Below are positions 52,195-62,468 of a stretch of DNA of 64,000 bases, one piece after another. The position numbers and the translations under genes are program-made. The notes under the pieces were generated by a model that searched no databases, was not told the origin of the DNA, and was given only the letters and a program-made list of their open reading frames with translations. Numbering within the stretch: the stretch's first letter is position 1; each line of letters starts with the position of its first letter. The stretch spans positions 122,756 to 186,755 of the forward strand of contig DAOULV010000024.1 of assembly GCA_034416335.1 (NCBI GenBank), in the 5' to 3' direction. Origin of the DNA: MGML01 sp034416335 (GTDB taxonomy: Bacteria; Chloroflexota; Dehalococcoidia; Dehalococcoidales; UBA2162).

Positions 52195-54324
52195 CTATAT
52201 ATCAAAATCGTCTTTCTCAATCATTTGTACACGTTTGTCATGATCCTTTAACGTCGGCACGAATTGTCCCGTCTTTGAGAAAACCACCACCGGTACCAGT
52301 CGTTCTTCTAGAGTTGCTCCACCATGTAGTTCAAAGCGTTGTCCACCGCCCTTCTTGGGCAGTCGGTTATACCCGCGTACTACCCAATGCTTACCATCCA
52401 AGGTTTCTTCTAATTCCGGAGGGCATCTGCCATGCATTCGCTCACAATAGCGCCAATCAGTAACCTCCACGTCATCATCACAGATTAGCGTCTTCGATAG
52501 CTTCGGTTCGGCTTGCCATGCCAACAACGCCAGACGTGAACTTCCGTGGTCTGCTGTAACAAGCACCCGTTCAAACCGGGCAAGTCCCTCGGCAACAAGC
52601 GGTAATACTTCATTACCAATAACATCCAACGCTGCAGCAAGGTTCTCCTCCGCGCGACGAGCCTCGTGTGCCTCCTCGCCATTATGCACGATGTTGTCTA
52701 GACGCTTAACATCCTGTAAACGCCGCACGGGGTCTGGCCAATAGATTTTATTGAATTCTGTCGATGTTGGTAAATGCACCTCGCATGTTATCACTGAATC
52801 TACTCCTAGATTCCGCTCCTGTGCAAGAGCTATTAGCATCGGCAGCCACTCTGCACCCATCGCATCTACCACCAGCAAAGCACAACTGTTATCTGAAGCG
52901 TAACGTTGGACTATTGCATCCCGATGTTGTATTGAACTCGTAGGAAACGTCTCCTGTGCCTTCACATAAAACTCCTGTGTCACACGGCTAATCATTTTCA
53001 ATTCACGGTAATCCCTGAAATAGCCTTCTAAAGCCACTTCGTCAAAAACGGGTTCCTCATACAGATATGCCGCTGCTTCTGGATACACATCTTTAACGGC
53101 CACGGAAACAAAACCGTCCACAGCACAACGCCGCAGTAATTCAGCCCGCTCCGCGTCCGTCCCACAATTCAACCACGGAGCGACTCTCGACGTAGATTCG
53201 TTTGCATATTGCGAGATGAACTGACGGATGTCCGCGTCTGATATTTTAATGTTAGCTTTCTGTATCGCATCCCTACGTTCGTTAGCATATTCTATAGCTT
53301 TATCTAGCAATTCAGCCGCGCAGGTTAGGTATGCAGATCGAAAGTTATCGGCAATAACCTCATCTTGCTTTACCACACGTTCAAGATAACTATTCTTGGA
53401 AGCAATACGTTTAACCAGCCACAGTAACGCTTCGCGCTCCGCACCTTCACGCCTGTCAAACACATGCAATACGGATACATTGACATCGCTTCCCGAGAAA
53501 AACAGCGTTTTAAGCGTTTCCTTCAACGTTTTTCCTGTGCCTTCTTTACCTTGTTTGCACATCCAACGTAACGCTTCTTCAGATAATCCGGTAGGGTCCA
53601 CATCGTAAAATGCACGAGCGAAATCTTGCATACCCACCACCTGCCGGATTTCAGAGCTCAGCCCTGCCAATTGTCTTCCTTCTGAGGCTACAACAATAAT
53701 CCTCCGTAAGGATCTATCATTCGGGTGTTCTTCGGTATATCGCAAATACTTCTGGAATGTTTCACAAGTTTCCGGTAAAAAAGATACCAAATCCTCATCG
53801 ACCAACATTACTTCTGTGCGCCCCATGATTCTTTCGGTATTTTCGGAAGCAACCTCTTGCACGACCTGTTTGGCACTAATTTCAATCAATTGCTTTTTCT
53901 GGCGGTAGCGTGGGTTGCTGAACACTTCCCTGAGTATCTGTTTCGTATAATCATCACTCCGCAACAGGCAGACCGCTTCTCGCCCTGTGATGTCGTCCAC
54001 CCATTCGCGTAGAGCGATAATCGCCATCCGCTCATTCTCGTCTGTTAACAACGCAAGATACCCGGGTAAACCCAATAAAACAAGAGCCTTACCACTCTCC
54101 GCCTGTGCTTTTGTCGCTTTGCGTATACGCTCGAACACTTCGTCAGGCATAGGTAGCCACGCGTTTTCTCTTATAAGATCGCTCAAACGCAACTCTAAAT
54201 TACCGCGCTCTTGATAAAATCGGCGTAACGTCGTCCAGTCCTCCCCCGGAGGTATGAATACCACCCGCGCATTTGCATTCGCAAGAGGATTCCTGATATA
54301 GTCGATGTATTCGTTCAGTGTCAT
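52195..54324 (-). CDS. pglZ: BREX phosphatase-like protein PglZ
   Basis: 709 aa, the defining protein of BREX systems, an alkaline-phosphatase-superfamily protein. The PglZ domain fills the C-terminal third: metal-site Asp in LLVVDAMGAEWLP (~481), PTSTEFNK, VTADHGSSR (~590) and ELHGGATLEERLVPVVVF. The N-terminal two thirds are variable, as usual. Starts four bases after brxC with SD GGAGTG. Confidence 0.93.
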   Translation of the reverse strand: MTLNEYIDYIRNPLANANARVVFIPPGEDWTTLRRFYQERGNLELRLSDLIRENAWLPMPDEVFERIRKATKAQAESGKALVLLGLPGYLALLTDENERMAIIALREWVDDITGREAVCLLRSDDYTKQILREVFSNPRYRQKKQLIEISAKQVVQEVASENTERIMGRTEVMLVDEDLVSFLPETCETFQKYLRYTEEHPNDRSLRRIIVVASEGRQLAGLSSEIRQVVGMQDFARAFYDVDPTGLSEEALRWMCKQGKEGTGKTLKETLKTLFFSGSDVNVSVLHVFDRREGAEREALLWLVKRIASKNSYLERVVKQDEVIADNFRSAYLTCAAELLDKAIEYANERRDAIQKANIKISDADIRQFISQYANESTSRVAPWLNCGTDAERAELLRRCAVDGFVSVAVKDVYPEAAAYLYEEPVFDEVALEGYFRDYRELKMISRVTQEFYVKAQETFPTSSIQHRDAIVQRYASDNSCALLVVDAMGAEWLPMLIALAQERNLGVDSVITCEVHLPTSTEFNKIYWPDPVRRLQDVKRLDNIVHNGEEAHEARRAEENLAAALDVIGNEVLPLVAEGLARFERVLVTADHGSSRLALLAWQAEPKLSKTLICDDDVEVTDWRYCERMHGRCPPELEETLDGKHWVVRGYNRLPKKGGGQRFELHGGATLEERLVPVVVFSKTGQFVPTLKDHDKRVQMIEKDDFDI

Positions 54325-54328
54325 GAAA

Positions 54329-57300
54329 TCACTCCAACAATGAAAGTCCTACATCTGGGATTTGATTGATTAGTTCTAGGAGCAGTTTCTTCGCCTCAGC
54401 ATCGGAAAGCACTTCCACTTTTTCAACAGCCTTCTTCCTCACATGAGAATCATATCCTTGCTTGATGAACCTTTCAACAGCTTCACGAAGACCTATGTCT
54501 GTCAGCCAACTATTCGGTGTTTGACTCAACTCACGATATAACCAGCTGCTCAGTTCGTTGACACTAAATTCTATTTTCAGATAACGTGAGGGTAACACTC
54601 GTTTAAGGAACTTTTCACCCGCCGTGGCTACATCTACAAATGAACTCTCTTTTTTAAGTTCTTCATGGACAGTCTGCAAGCGTTCAGCCGATACCCCGTG
54701 TAAATTTTCAACCGCATCCACGATACCCTTAGCATGGTCCATAGCCAAAATACATTCGGCTGGCAACGTATATTGGCGGCTCCAATCGTCAGGCGACTCA
54801 GTACCTGTGTGTTTACGCCACAGCGCCACCACTTTCTTGGAAACCAGTGTCCTGGCGTACTCCTCAATCCTACCACGCCCCTGCTCCTTAAAACTTTGCT
54901 CGTCGGAACTTGCTGAATCCAAAGGGAAGGTACGATAAAGCTCACGGCCTTCTTTGACCGTCATCGACCAGATCTCACCAAACATTTCCTGCATCGCATC
55001 TAGCTGTCTAGTTTGTGCCACATTAAAAAATATTTGGCGGATAATTTCGGTTTGCTGTTTTAAAATCCCTTCAAGAGCTTTCACATCCTCGCCAGACAGC
55101 AACGGTTGGGTAAGCAATTCAAAGAATCGCAGCAACGCCGGATTTTTCTTCGTCCAGAACTCCGTTGGCACCTTGTTCTCGTTATAAACCGCATTATGCA
55201 AACGATTTATCGCATCCTCGAAGCTCATGTATCCTGATGAGCCAGTCAGCCGGCGGATATGCTCAACGCAAAGAATCTGACGGTAGACCTCCTCTAATAC
55301 GGATTCGGTGTCGTCGTGTTTCCATAGCCAACCACTGGTTGCTGCGAAACGATTTTTAACCACACTGCAGTAGCTATGCAATGAATCACCAATGCGCTCT
55401 GCAGCTGCTTTCAACTCCGGCTTGGCGCTATCGACATACTGCTGGAATGCCGTTTCAAACACCACCGGCGCTATATACTTAGCCATCGCCTCCGCCAACC
55501 CTGGCGTCGATAGAAGAATCTCACCAATCTCTTTAACCTTGTTGCCGCGAGACTCAGTGTCTCCTTTTGAGCTGATGCTGTTCGCCGCACACAGAGCATC
55601 GATGACTTTACACATTGCCTCCGCGCTCGGATCAGCTTGTTCACGGATGTATTCTGGCAACACCCATAACGGAACACGCTGCGAAATCTGTTCCAGCCGT
55701 GTACCAACCGCATTCAATGCCGCCTCCACGGTTCCGTCTGCAAGTGAACTGCTCCCAAAAATAATACTGCTCTGTTTTATGAATGCCTTATCCTGTTTCG
55801 ACAAACGACAAATCAGTTTTTCGTTCTTGATGGCATTAGCGCCGTCATCTTTCACTACTGCCTCGATGATTTCCACCAGTGTCGAAGTATCCAGCGTCTT
55901 ACTTGTCACACTATCCGTCCATTGTAGTTTACGCTGTCCTGTCAGCCATGTTTTTAGCACAAAACCCAGCACAAAGGCGGAATGCGGTACCGCCAGTAAC
56001 CCAAACGGTGGACACTGCAAATCAATGTACAGTTCGCGTATAGAACAGGTATTTCCCAGACCCACTGTATTATCCTGCCATACTTTGCACTTGTCACGTA
56101 ACTGCGTCAGTGGGTGTTTTGGATTCGCATCGAACCATGATTCTTCACCAGTGACTCCGTTTTTTTGCCAATTGGCCACGACGGTCTTCTGTGGCCCAGC
56201 TTTGCCAAATTTGTCAAACTCCATACCGGCTAGCGCCCAGCTTTGTAATGCGTGCGGTGCAGCGAACGCACTAATGTTAAAGCTACACAAATCATCCGTA
56301 TATGCTTCGAATGTTTGCTTCGCATAACTGTTGAGCCAGTCTCTTTTCAACTGAGCCCATGTCACTTCCTCACCGAACGGTTCTCCATTTATATTGGGTT
56401 TGTACACTACGAGTTTGGAAGCACTCGTCACTTTGGAATACCAAGCCATCTTCGCACTGTTAACCTGTGTTTCGAACACCTTCTTGCTAGCGTTATCATT
56501 TGCTAATGCAAGACGGGCACTATTTTCTATGAACTCTTCCCATGCATTTGCGTTGTCGTGGCAAAAGCTAACCTCGGGTAACGTCACGAACAGCATCCGA
56601 TGGTCTCTGAACTGTTTCGCCAACTCTTTTGCCTTTTCGGGAATACGCAATTGTTCCTGATCGTTTCGAGCAAGAATGAACTGCACAAGCACTTGGTTCC
56701 CTTTGTCACCAAAAGACTCGCGTTTTACGATGTTTGATGCCGAAAGACCATTGACGCCGTCAGCGCGTACCTCAAAACGTCCACCGTAGTTGATACTTTT
56801 CAATTGTTTAGCTAACTCCGTCTCTGTGTCTTTCAATACGAGGTCACTAAACTTCTCACGGAACGCTGCCTTTTTCTCTTCGACCTCCTTTGTGTCTGAA
56901 CGGTCATGGAAGCGTTCGCAACGTCCATTCACAATAGCAAAACAATGCTTCTGCTCCAAGTTACGTAGGATTGCATCTACGCCCTGCAAAGCACCGTCTC
57001 CTTCGAAACTGCGTTGGATATTTTCCACCGCCACGCTCAACAGCGGATGCCCCGTTCCCTGAACCTGTTCAATCAAACCAAACAGTAATACCGCCTTGAA
57101 TATGCGCCGCTCATCAGGCTGCAAATCCAGTTCACGTCGGTTGTATTCTGCTCGTACTTCCTGCACGGCTTGTCTCGTCCCCAGATCATCCCGTTCCACG
57201 AAATATCGCCACAGATGATCCACCGTTAGGAACTGATAACCATGAACATCCAACCCGCCTTTATCAATGAACTCTTTAAATTCTTCACTGTTCAGGAAAT

Positions 57301-58483
57301 CGAACATACTCCGCTGGTCTGATCCGATTGCCACCGATAGATGTTTCAGCAAGAACGCCGTCATGGGATGCAGTGGCAGGATACCCTTGAAATTCATCGC
57401 ATCAATGCCGGATTTATTGAAAGACATGTAGATCTCAGCGACGCCTTTCACACTATGCCATAGTACATCGCACTCTTGTGTCCACTCGTTTGCCATCTCC
57501 GGTTTAACGACAAAAGCATCTGCCGACAGTTTTAAAGCGGTCTCGTTCGGGAGATCAAGCCGCTTGAATATGAACCGGTCGTTAGCTTTCTTCGCGCTCT
57601 CGGAGCCCGTTGCCATATACGAAGAAATCTCCATATGCGTCACTGGTACAAAATAAAACCTTCCCTGCTGTGCTGCCTCCGCCAACTGCTCCAGCGTCTT
57701 TAGTTCAGAACGATTACGATCAATAAATGACGAAAACTCATCCCAGACATAGACCATCTTCGATAGCCCATTCGCTTTTAAAGTTTCGTCTACCCATGAC
57801 AGAAACTCTTCAGCGCCCAATCCCAGATAAATGGATCGTGCTTCCAGCACCCGCATCGCATCACTAACCAAGCCTGCTTCCTGATTCTCATTCCGCAGTC
57901 TTCTCTCTAACTCATCCGCAGTTTTAATACTTGTATTCAAGTACGAGAGCTTTGTCTGCAACTCGTCGCGCTTTGCGAAGAAATAAGGTTCATCCTGCTG
58001 GATACGCTCAATGACTTCATCCAGCTTGCCTAGCAATGGAATGGTATATCCTCCCTCCTCCAGCGCCTTTGTGATTCCTCGCTGTAAACGCATTAGGAAC
58101 TGGTTTTTTGCATCCACGCCGTCCGAGTTCACGTCATAAACTACAAGTACATTTGCTTCGCGCTGTAATAGAAAAGCCTTCCGTACTGGTTCCGGTATCT
58201 GCTCCTTGCGTATATCCAGCCATTTCTGTACGCGAATCTCATCGTCCATGAACAACTTCTGCAACACTAATGACGCATGGCTCTTGCCGGTGCCGTAGTC
58301 ACCTGTGATCCAAAGTGTCTTTTTCCCACCACTTAGACTCTTGAGTAATTCCCGCAGAATCTCCACGAACGATTCATGCGGATAGAATCCAAGCCATGTC
58401 TCCGGCGTCTTGTTTATATCCGCTAAAGTCATGCACGGCGCGTAATCCGGTCTGATCCCGAAATAGTCTTTATAGAATGCCAT
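54329..58483 (-). CDS. brxC: BREX P-loop ATPase BrxC
   Basis: 1384 aa. Walker A ITGDYGTGKSHASL (~58-71) and Walker B-like MVYVWDEFSSFIDR near residue 240 mark the ORC/AAA-type ATPase part; the rest is long, mostly helical and unrecognised, as for the family (1,100-1,400 aa). The N-terminus AFYKDYFGIRPDYAPC is typical. SD AGGGAGGT before ATG; 21 bases after brxP. It is presumed to build the BREX complex on DNA with PglZ. Confidence 0.93.
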   Translation of the reverse strand: MAFYKDYFGIRPDYAPCMTLADINKTPETWLGFYPHESFVEILRELLKSLSGGKKTLWITGDYGTGKSHASLVLQKLFMDDEIRVQKWLDIRKEQIPEPVRKAFLLQREANVLVVYDVNSDGVDAKNQFLMRLQRGITKALEEGGYTIPLLGKLDEVIERIQQDEPYFFAKRDELQTKLSYLNTSIKTADELERRLRNENQEAGLVSDAMRVLEARSIYLGLGAEEFLSWVDETLKANGLSKMVYVWDEFSSFIDRNRSELKTLEQLAEAAQQGRFYFVPVTHMEISSYMATGSESAKKANDRFIFKRLDLPNETALKLSADAFVVKPEMANEWTQECDVLWHSVKGVAEIYMSFNKSGIDAMNFKGILPLHPMTAFLLKHLSVAIGSDQRSMFDFLNSEEFKEFIDKGGLDVHGYQFLTVDHLWRYFVERDDLGTRQAVQEVRAEYNRRELDLQPDERRIFKAVLLFGLIEQVQGTGHPLLSVAVENIQRSFEGDGALQGVDAILRNLEQKHCFAIVNGRCERFHDRSDTKEVEEKKAAFREKFSDLVLKDTETELAKQLKSINYGGRFEVRADGVNGLSASNIVKRESFGDKGNQVLVQFILARNDQEQLRIPEKAKELAKQFRDHRMLFVTLPEVSFCHDNANAWEEFIENSARLALANDNASKKVFETQVNSAKMAWYSKVTSASKLVVYKPNINGEPFGEEVTWAQLKRDWLNSYAKQTFEAYTDDLCSFNISAFAAPHALQSWALAGMEFDKFGKAGPQKTVVANWQKNGVTGEESWFDANPKHPLTQLRDKCKVWQDNTVGLGNTCSIRELYIDLQCPPFGLLAVPHSAFVLGFVLKTWLTGQRKLQWTDSVTSKTLDTSTLVEIIEAVVKDDGANAIKNEKLICRLSKQDKAFIKQSSIIFGSSSLADGTVEAALNAVGTRLEQISQRVPLWVLPEYIREQADPSAEAMCKVIDALCAANSISSKGDTESRGNKVKEIGEILLSTPGLAEAMAKYIAPVVFETAFQQYVDSAKPELKAAAERIGDSLHSYCSVVKNRFAATSGWLWKHDDTESVLEEVYRQILCVEHIRRLTGSSGYMSFEDAINRLHNAVYNENKVPTEFWTKKNPALLRFFELLTQPLLSGEDVKALEGILKQQTEIIRQIFFNVAQTRQLDAMQEMFGEIWSMTVKEGRELYRTFPLDSASSDEQSFKEQGRGRIEEYARTLVSKKVVALWRKHTGTESPDDWSRQYTLPAECILAMDHAKGIVDAVENLHGVSAERLQTVHEELKKESSFVDVATAGEKFLKRVLPSRYLKIEFSVNELSSWLYRELSQTPNSWLTDIGLREAVERFIKQGYDSHVRKKAVEKVEVLSDAEAKKLLLELINQIPDVGLSLLE

Positions 58484-58504
58484 ATCATTCGACCTCCCTG
58501 GTGG

Positions 58505-60898
58505 CTACTTCCGTAAAATCAAGTCGATTACATCGTCCCGGTTCTTCGTTTCCGGGAACACTCTCACCTCGTCCAACCCCAGTGCAAAGCTACACGCGAT
58601 TAGGTCTGGATACACTGCTGCCAGCCCCATACACTGTTTCTTGAACTCGTCTGGGGAGATGCCAAACGCTGCAATCGGCGATATAAACTCCCCATCGAAC
58701 TCCGCTGTCATCATCTGTCGTACCGTGAACACACCACGCCCAGTCTTCTCTGCAATTACATAGAACCCGTAAAGGACTACCAACTGATCCACCAAACGTG
58801 AACGGCGCGTTAAACCGGTCGTGTGCTTTCCTTTTTTCATCAATTCGCACACACTGTTCTCTTCCGTACCAAACGGGGTCGATACCAGCATATTTTTTAA
58901 CGCTTGAATCCCACCTTTTTTTGTCACATCTCTGATGTCATTTCCTAACATGTCAAATAGATCGGCATCCGTATAGGTCACATCCATTTTAAGTGTACAA
59001 ACTAGCCATTTCACCACTGGCGCATAGTTGCATAAACCCATCCAAATACAGTCCCATGCCAATAAGTCCTCCACACCCCTTTTCTCAAATACGTCGAGTA
59101 ACTTTGCGGGAGCCGTCGTCTTTGCATTCATCAGTAATCCTTGACGGAACCACGCTTTCGCCGCCGGAACCTGCTTGGCACGGTTAAGCTGAACTGTTTG
59201 GTCGAAACCATCGCGTTCGGCTAAATAGACGGAGACAAACTCCGTCCGAAGACCGAAATTATTATAAGCATTGATTCCTCTTAATCCAGATTGTGAACTA
59301 TCAGCAACATACATTGACTTGAACCTCCAACATCCGTGATCCATACTGTGACACTGCAGGCAATGGATACATTTTGTTTCGTCAATTACCATCCTCCCAT
59401 TGCTTGTATGAAGCGCACCCGTTGGGCATTCCGCTTCACACGCCTGGCAACCAACACACGCTACGGACTTCTGCAAAACCGTCCGCAAGACAGGCATAAG
59501 CCGTTTCCGTTCCTCATCCTCCACAAATGAAACCCTGATTTTCCCAGTGCCATTTGTAGAATCACAAACCTTGAATGAAACATCTTCACTGATTCCGTCT
59601 TTCAACACCAGCCGGAAACATTTATCGTTTTCATCTGTGAAGACATCTCCTACCGTTTTCAACCATTCTAAAAACCGTATGGTATTCAGTTCTGCGCAAT
59701 AATATTCGATATTCAACCCTTCTGTCTTTTCAGCAGGACGTGAAAGGTGCTCCTTTAATGTCACACCGCTTTTCCGCGCCTGCCAGTTTAAACTTCCCAC
59801 GAATTCTCTCGCTTCCTCTTGGGAAACAAACTCTTTTACGCTGGTTTCAATGATCGCGTCACTGTATGGTCGAATTGCTTCCGGATATACTGCATCAACG
59901 AACCAAGCATACTTTTCGGAAGATAATGGGCACATTAGACATCCAACACGTGACAGGCCGTATCGGTAGGCACGGTTGATTAATAAATTGTTTTCAAGCA
60001 GATAGAGCCACAACTCATGCGCTCCCCAATCCAGAATTGGCATAAGATTAACCTGGGATGATGTTTTTACGCCTTCACCAATGTCTTCGTAGGCGGATCG
60101 GCCTAAGCTCTCTTCGCCGCGGATACCAAGAAACGCTGCCGCTTTTACAGATTTCACACCTAGTTTATGTTTGAGTTCGATCAGCGCGGGGGCACTCTTG
60201 TGAACGGAGCAACACCATCGGATTGAACGTGATGGCGGGCCGAAAAGCCGCCAATTTTCCAAGGCGGCAGTCTTGGAAGAGACCTTCAAAAACGGGCGGC
60301 CTCTATAGTGATTTTGAATTTCTTCCCAGACGTGGTACGTATCGGGTAGTTCCATGTCCGTGTCACTGAAGACAACCGGTACATCCAACGGGAGGACCTT
60401 GTGGCAAAGATCGAGTAAAACAATCGAATCCTTACCGCCGCTGAAGCCGATATAGATTGCGTTACATTTTTTTACATAGGCGTCGTACATCTCTTTAATA
60501 CGCTTGAGCGTATCCGCCACCAGCGCAGCCATGATGCTTTGGTTCTTCGCCACTGTCGCCCTCACATCAACCGGAACCAGCTTCAATTTTCTTCGTGTCT
60601 TGGGTTCTTCGTGAGAGTCATCTTTCCATCGCAACGTACCACTCCATTCTATGTCCAGCGGGTGACCATAGCGCGTCTTATTGAATCTCGCAATTTCCTT
60701 ACCACGATACAGATAAACGTTCTGTTTTGCCCAGAGAAGCGGACGCCTTTCCTGATGATCGAATACTATCCGTGCATCCAATCCTGTAAGCACTAGTTCC
60801 TCAGCAAAGACCGGGCGGATTTCGCTTGCAACGAACTTCCCTGTTTTCGTTGTCAGGCGGTACCCACCTGTACGCCTATCCCATTCGTAACTATACAT
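58505..60898 (-). CDS. brxP: BREX-4 PAPS-reductase-domain protein BrxP
   Basis: 797 aa. The chosen start ATG 60898 (MYSYEWDRRTGGYRL) follows GAGGGTGG and overlaps the upstream gene by eight bases; a longer frame lies wholly in that gene. A PAPS reductase/ATP-pyrophosphatase domain follows at ~145-390 with the PP-loop SGGKDS (153-158), FSDTDMELPDT and RWCCSVHKSAP. A ferredoxin insert at ~480-520 has CVGCQACEAECP and CIHCLQCHSMDHGC. The C-terminal 250 residues are unrecognised. PP-loop proteins of this kind include DndC of DNA phosphorothioation. brxP defines type 4 BREX, which has no PglX methyltransferase. Confidence 0.93.
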   Translation of the reverse strand: MYSYEWDRRTGGYRLTTKTGKFVASEIRPVFAEELVLTGLDARIVFDHQERRPLLWAKQNVYLYRGKEIARFNKTRYGHPLDIEWSGTLRWKDDSHEEPKTRRKLKLVPVDVRATVAKNQSIMAALVADTLKRIKEMYDAYVKKCNAIYIGFSGGKDSIVLLDLCHKVLPLDVPVVFSDTDMELPDTYHVWEEIQNHYRGRPFLKVSSKTAALENWRLFGPPSRSIRWCCSVHKSAPALIELKHKLGVKSVKAAAFLGIRGEESLGRSAYEDIGEGVKTSSQVNLMPILDWGAHELWLYLLENNLLINRAYRYGLSRVGCLMCPLSSEKYAWFVDAVYPEAIRPYSDAIIETSVKEFVSQEEAREFVGSLNWQARKSGVTLKEHLSRPAEKTEGLNIEYYCAELNTIRFLEWLKTVGDVFTDENDKCFRLVLKDGISEDVSFKVCDSTNGTGKIRVSFVEDEERKRLMPVLRTVLQKSVACVGCQACEAECPTGALHTSNGRMVIDETKCIHCLQCHSMDHGCWRFKSMYVADSSQSGLRGINAYNNFGLRTEFVSVYLAERDGFDQTVQLNRAKQVPAAKAWFRQGLLMNAKTTAPAKLLDVFEKRGVEDLLAWDCIWMGLCNYAPVVKWLVCTLKMDVTYTDADLFDMLGNDIRDVTKKGGIQALKNMLVSTPFGTEENSVCELMKKGKHTTGLTRRSRLVDQLVVLYGFYVIAEKTGRGVFTVRQMMTAEFDGEFISPIAAFGISPDEFKKQCMGLAAVYPDLIACSFALGLDEVRVFPETKNRDDVIDLILRK

Positions 60899-62309
60899 CC
60901 CTTCCACCCTCTGGCACGATACCATTTTTATAACAAACATCAAAATATCGACGACGATTTGCAACGCATAACTTTACAGTAACAGCAGCGATACCACACT
61001 CGCGTGCAATTTTCGCCACACTTTCCCCATCCGCGATGCGTCGCGCCCATTCCGCGACACGCGAACTAATACCGGCGCTTCTGAACGCCCGCCAAGTCAT
61101 TGGCGACAGCGCACGCCCCTTTAACCCGATTATTTCTCTCTCTGTCTTTCGTACCTTAGCAAAGGGCGTCTCCGTTACTTGATATTCGATGTGTTTGTCC
61201 GCTCGCTCCAACCGGGAACGCCGATCCCACAATACTTCGCCATCGTAGCTAAAATAACAAAAACCATTTACGGAAGATACCCCCAACAAATGAATCGCTA
61301 AGGCCGAAATCGACCACGCCTTTCCGGCAAATTCTACTTGATTGATTTCGTCCAAGACAATACAAGAAATTTGAGGATCAATAGTATAAACGAGTTTTGC
61401 ACCAACCGATATGCCAAGGTTACGGAATTGTGTATTCGGTCTACGTTGACGTTTGCCAGACATGGACCAATCGTTTACCCCCATATGGAATTTCGTCTCA
61501 TTTAGAAAAACGTCATTTCCCCCGCGGTAGTATTTTGCACAAACGCGCATAAATGTGTTTTTATCCAGTAGGGCATATTCCTTCCGAAAACGGGTGCGAT
61601 AGAACAAATTCAAAGCGAACTCAAGTTTTGCAATAGATACCTTTTCATCCAGCACAATCAGCGTATCGACAATGGTTGTCAGCTGTTCCGAAAAATCTTC
61701 CGGTAGAGGGATAGCCTCCGTACTGCACCAGCAAGGCACCCCACCAACTTCGACCGCATAGACTACCAACAAAAATTGCGTTCGAATGTTCTCCAACGCC
61801 TCAGTGGTCAGATGCGGCATCGCCATCGCAATTTCGTTAAAAATTAAAGTACCCCCTACTTCATCAAGTTGTTTAGAGATTGCTCTCGAGGTTTTCATGA
61901 GACATTCATCCAAACTGGTTGAAGAATGAAGACAGAAAAGGTCACCTTTTTTTCCCTCAACCACCGTGAACCCTAGGTGCCGTAGAAAGGTCGCAAAATC
62001 TTCTGGAGTAGTGAGGTTAGAGAGAACGGAGTAAAAATTATTGAACAGTTGTTCGACTGAAAAATAGCCGTGTTCCATCAGCCATGTCCTCGCCTGTCCA
62101 CGCAATGCTAGCCGAGTATCATCGTTAGAAATCATCTCGATGGAAAACCACAACCCGTTTTCCAATTGGAACATATTGGCTTGCAGGTTTCTGACCTGCA
62201 AATCTTCAAACGATAGTTTCCGCTTTAACAGTCGCACCGCCATTGGATTGAATGACACGCCGTTGGGACATTCCTTCGCCAATGCTGCCAGAAGATCAGC
62301 AGTCGTCAT
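60891..62309 (-). CDS. RAMA/DUF4357-like and HTH protein, first BREX-4 operon gene
   Basis: 472 aa from ATG 62309, chosen because GGAGGGTGGT precedes it. The N-terminal 290 residues look like successive winged helices. Residues ~298-368 match the RAMA/DUF4357 pattern: LGISVGAKLVY, then VEFAGKAWSISALAIHLLG, SVNGFCYFSYDGEVLWDRR. That domain is thought to read modified DNA. The last ~60 residues are a helix-turn-helix (DGESVAKIARECGIAAVTVK). It overlaps brxP by eight bases and so is part of the BREX operon. Likely a regulator or a reader of the host mark; both are inferred. Confidence 0.72.
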   Translation of the reverse strand: MTTADLLAALAKECPNGVSFNPMAVRLLKRKLSFEDLQVRNLQANMFQLENGLWFSIEMISNDDTRLALRGQARTWLMEHGYFSVEQLFNNFYSVLSNLTTPEDFATFLRHLGFTVVEGKKGDLFCLHSSTSLDECLMKTSRAISKQLDEVGGTLIFNEIAMAMPHLTTEALENIRTQFLLVVYAVEVGGVPCWCSTEAIPLPEDFSEQLTTIVDTLIVLDEKVSIAKLEFALNLFYRTRFRKEYALLDKNTFMRVCAKYYRGGNDVFLNETKFHMGVNDWSMSGKRQRRPNTQFRNLGISVGAKLVYTIDPQISCIVLDEINQVEFAGKAWSISALAIHLLGVSSVNGFCYFSYDGEVLWDRRSRLERADKHIEYQVTETPFAKVRKTEREIIGLKGRALSPMTWRAFRSAGISSRVAEWARRIADGESVAKIARECGIAAVTVKLCVANRRRYFDVCYKNGIVPEGGRDV

Positions 62310-62324
62310 ACCACCCTCCATTTA

Positions 62325-62341
62325 TTTGGTATAGTACCAAA
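62325..62341 (-). promoter_or_regulatory. Palindromic operator-like site before the BREX operon
   Basis: TTTGGTA-TAG-TACCAAA, 7-bp arms, 16 bases before the first BREX gene start, with a -10-like TACTAT inside on the minus strand and a further CCAAACC direct repeat beside it. A regulator here (the small HTH protein or the RAMA protein itself) would block transcription. Confidence 0.6.
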
Positions 62342-62468
62342 CCAAACCATAGGATGGTTATCATTAAAACCCATGATAAGGATGACCTGAACCAGCTTAG
62401 GGAAGATTGAACTGCAGACAATGCAATTTGGCTTAAGGTTACTGTAATTCATAGATACTCCTCGTGTG

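Noticed and set aside
55392..56327. 311-codon frame antisense to brxC
   Set aside because: Serine/threonine/cysteine-rich antisense shadow of a recognised BREX gene.
60899..60964. Longer N-terminus for BrxP
   Set aside because: The extra 22 codons lie inside the upstream gene, have no SD, and the family start MYSYEWD is well placed behind GAGGGTGG.
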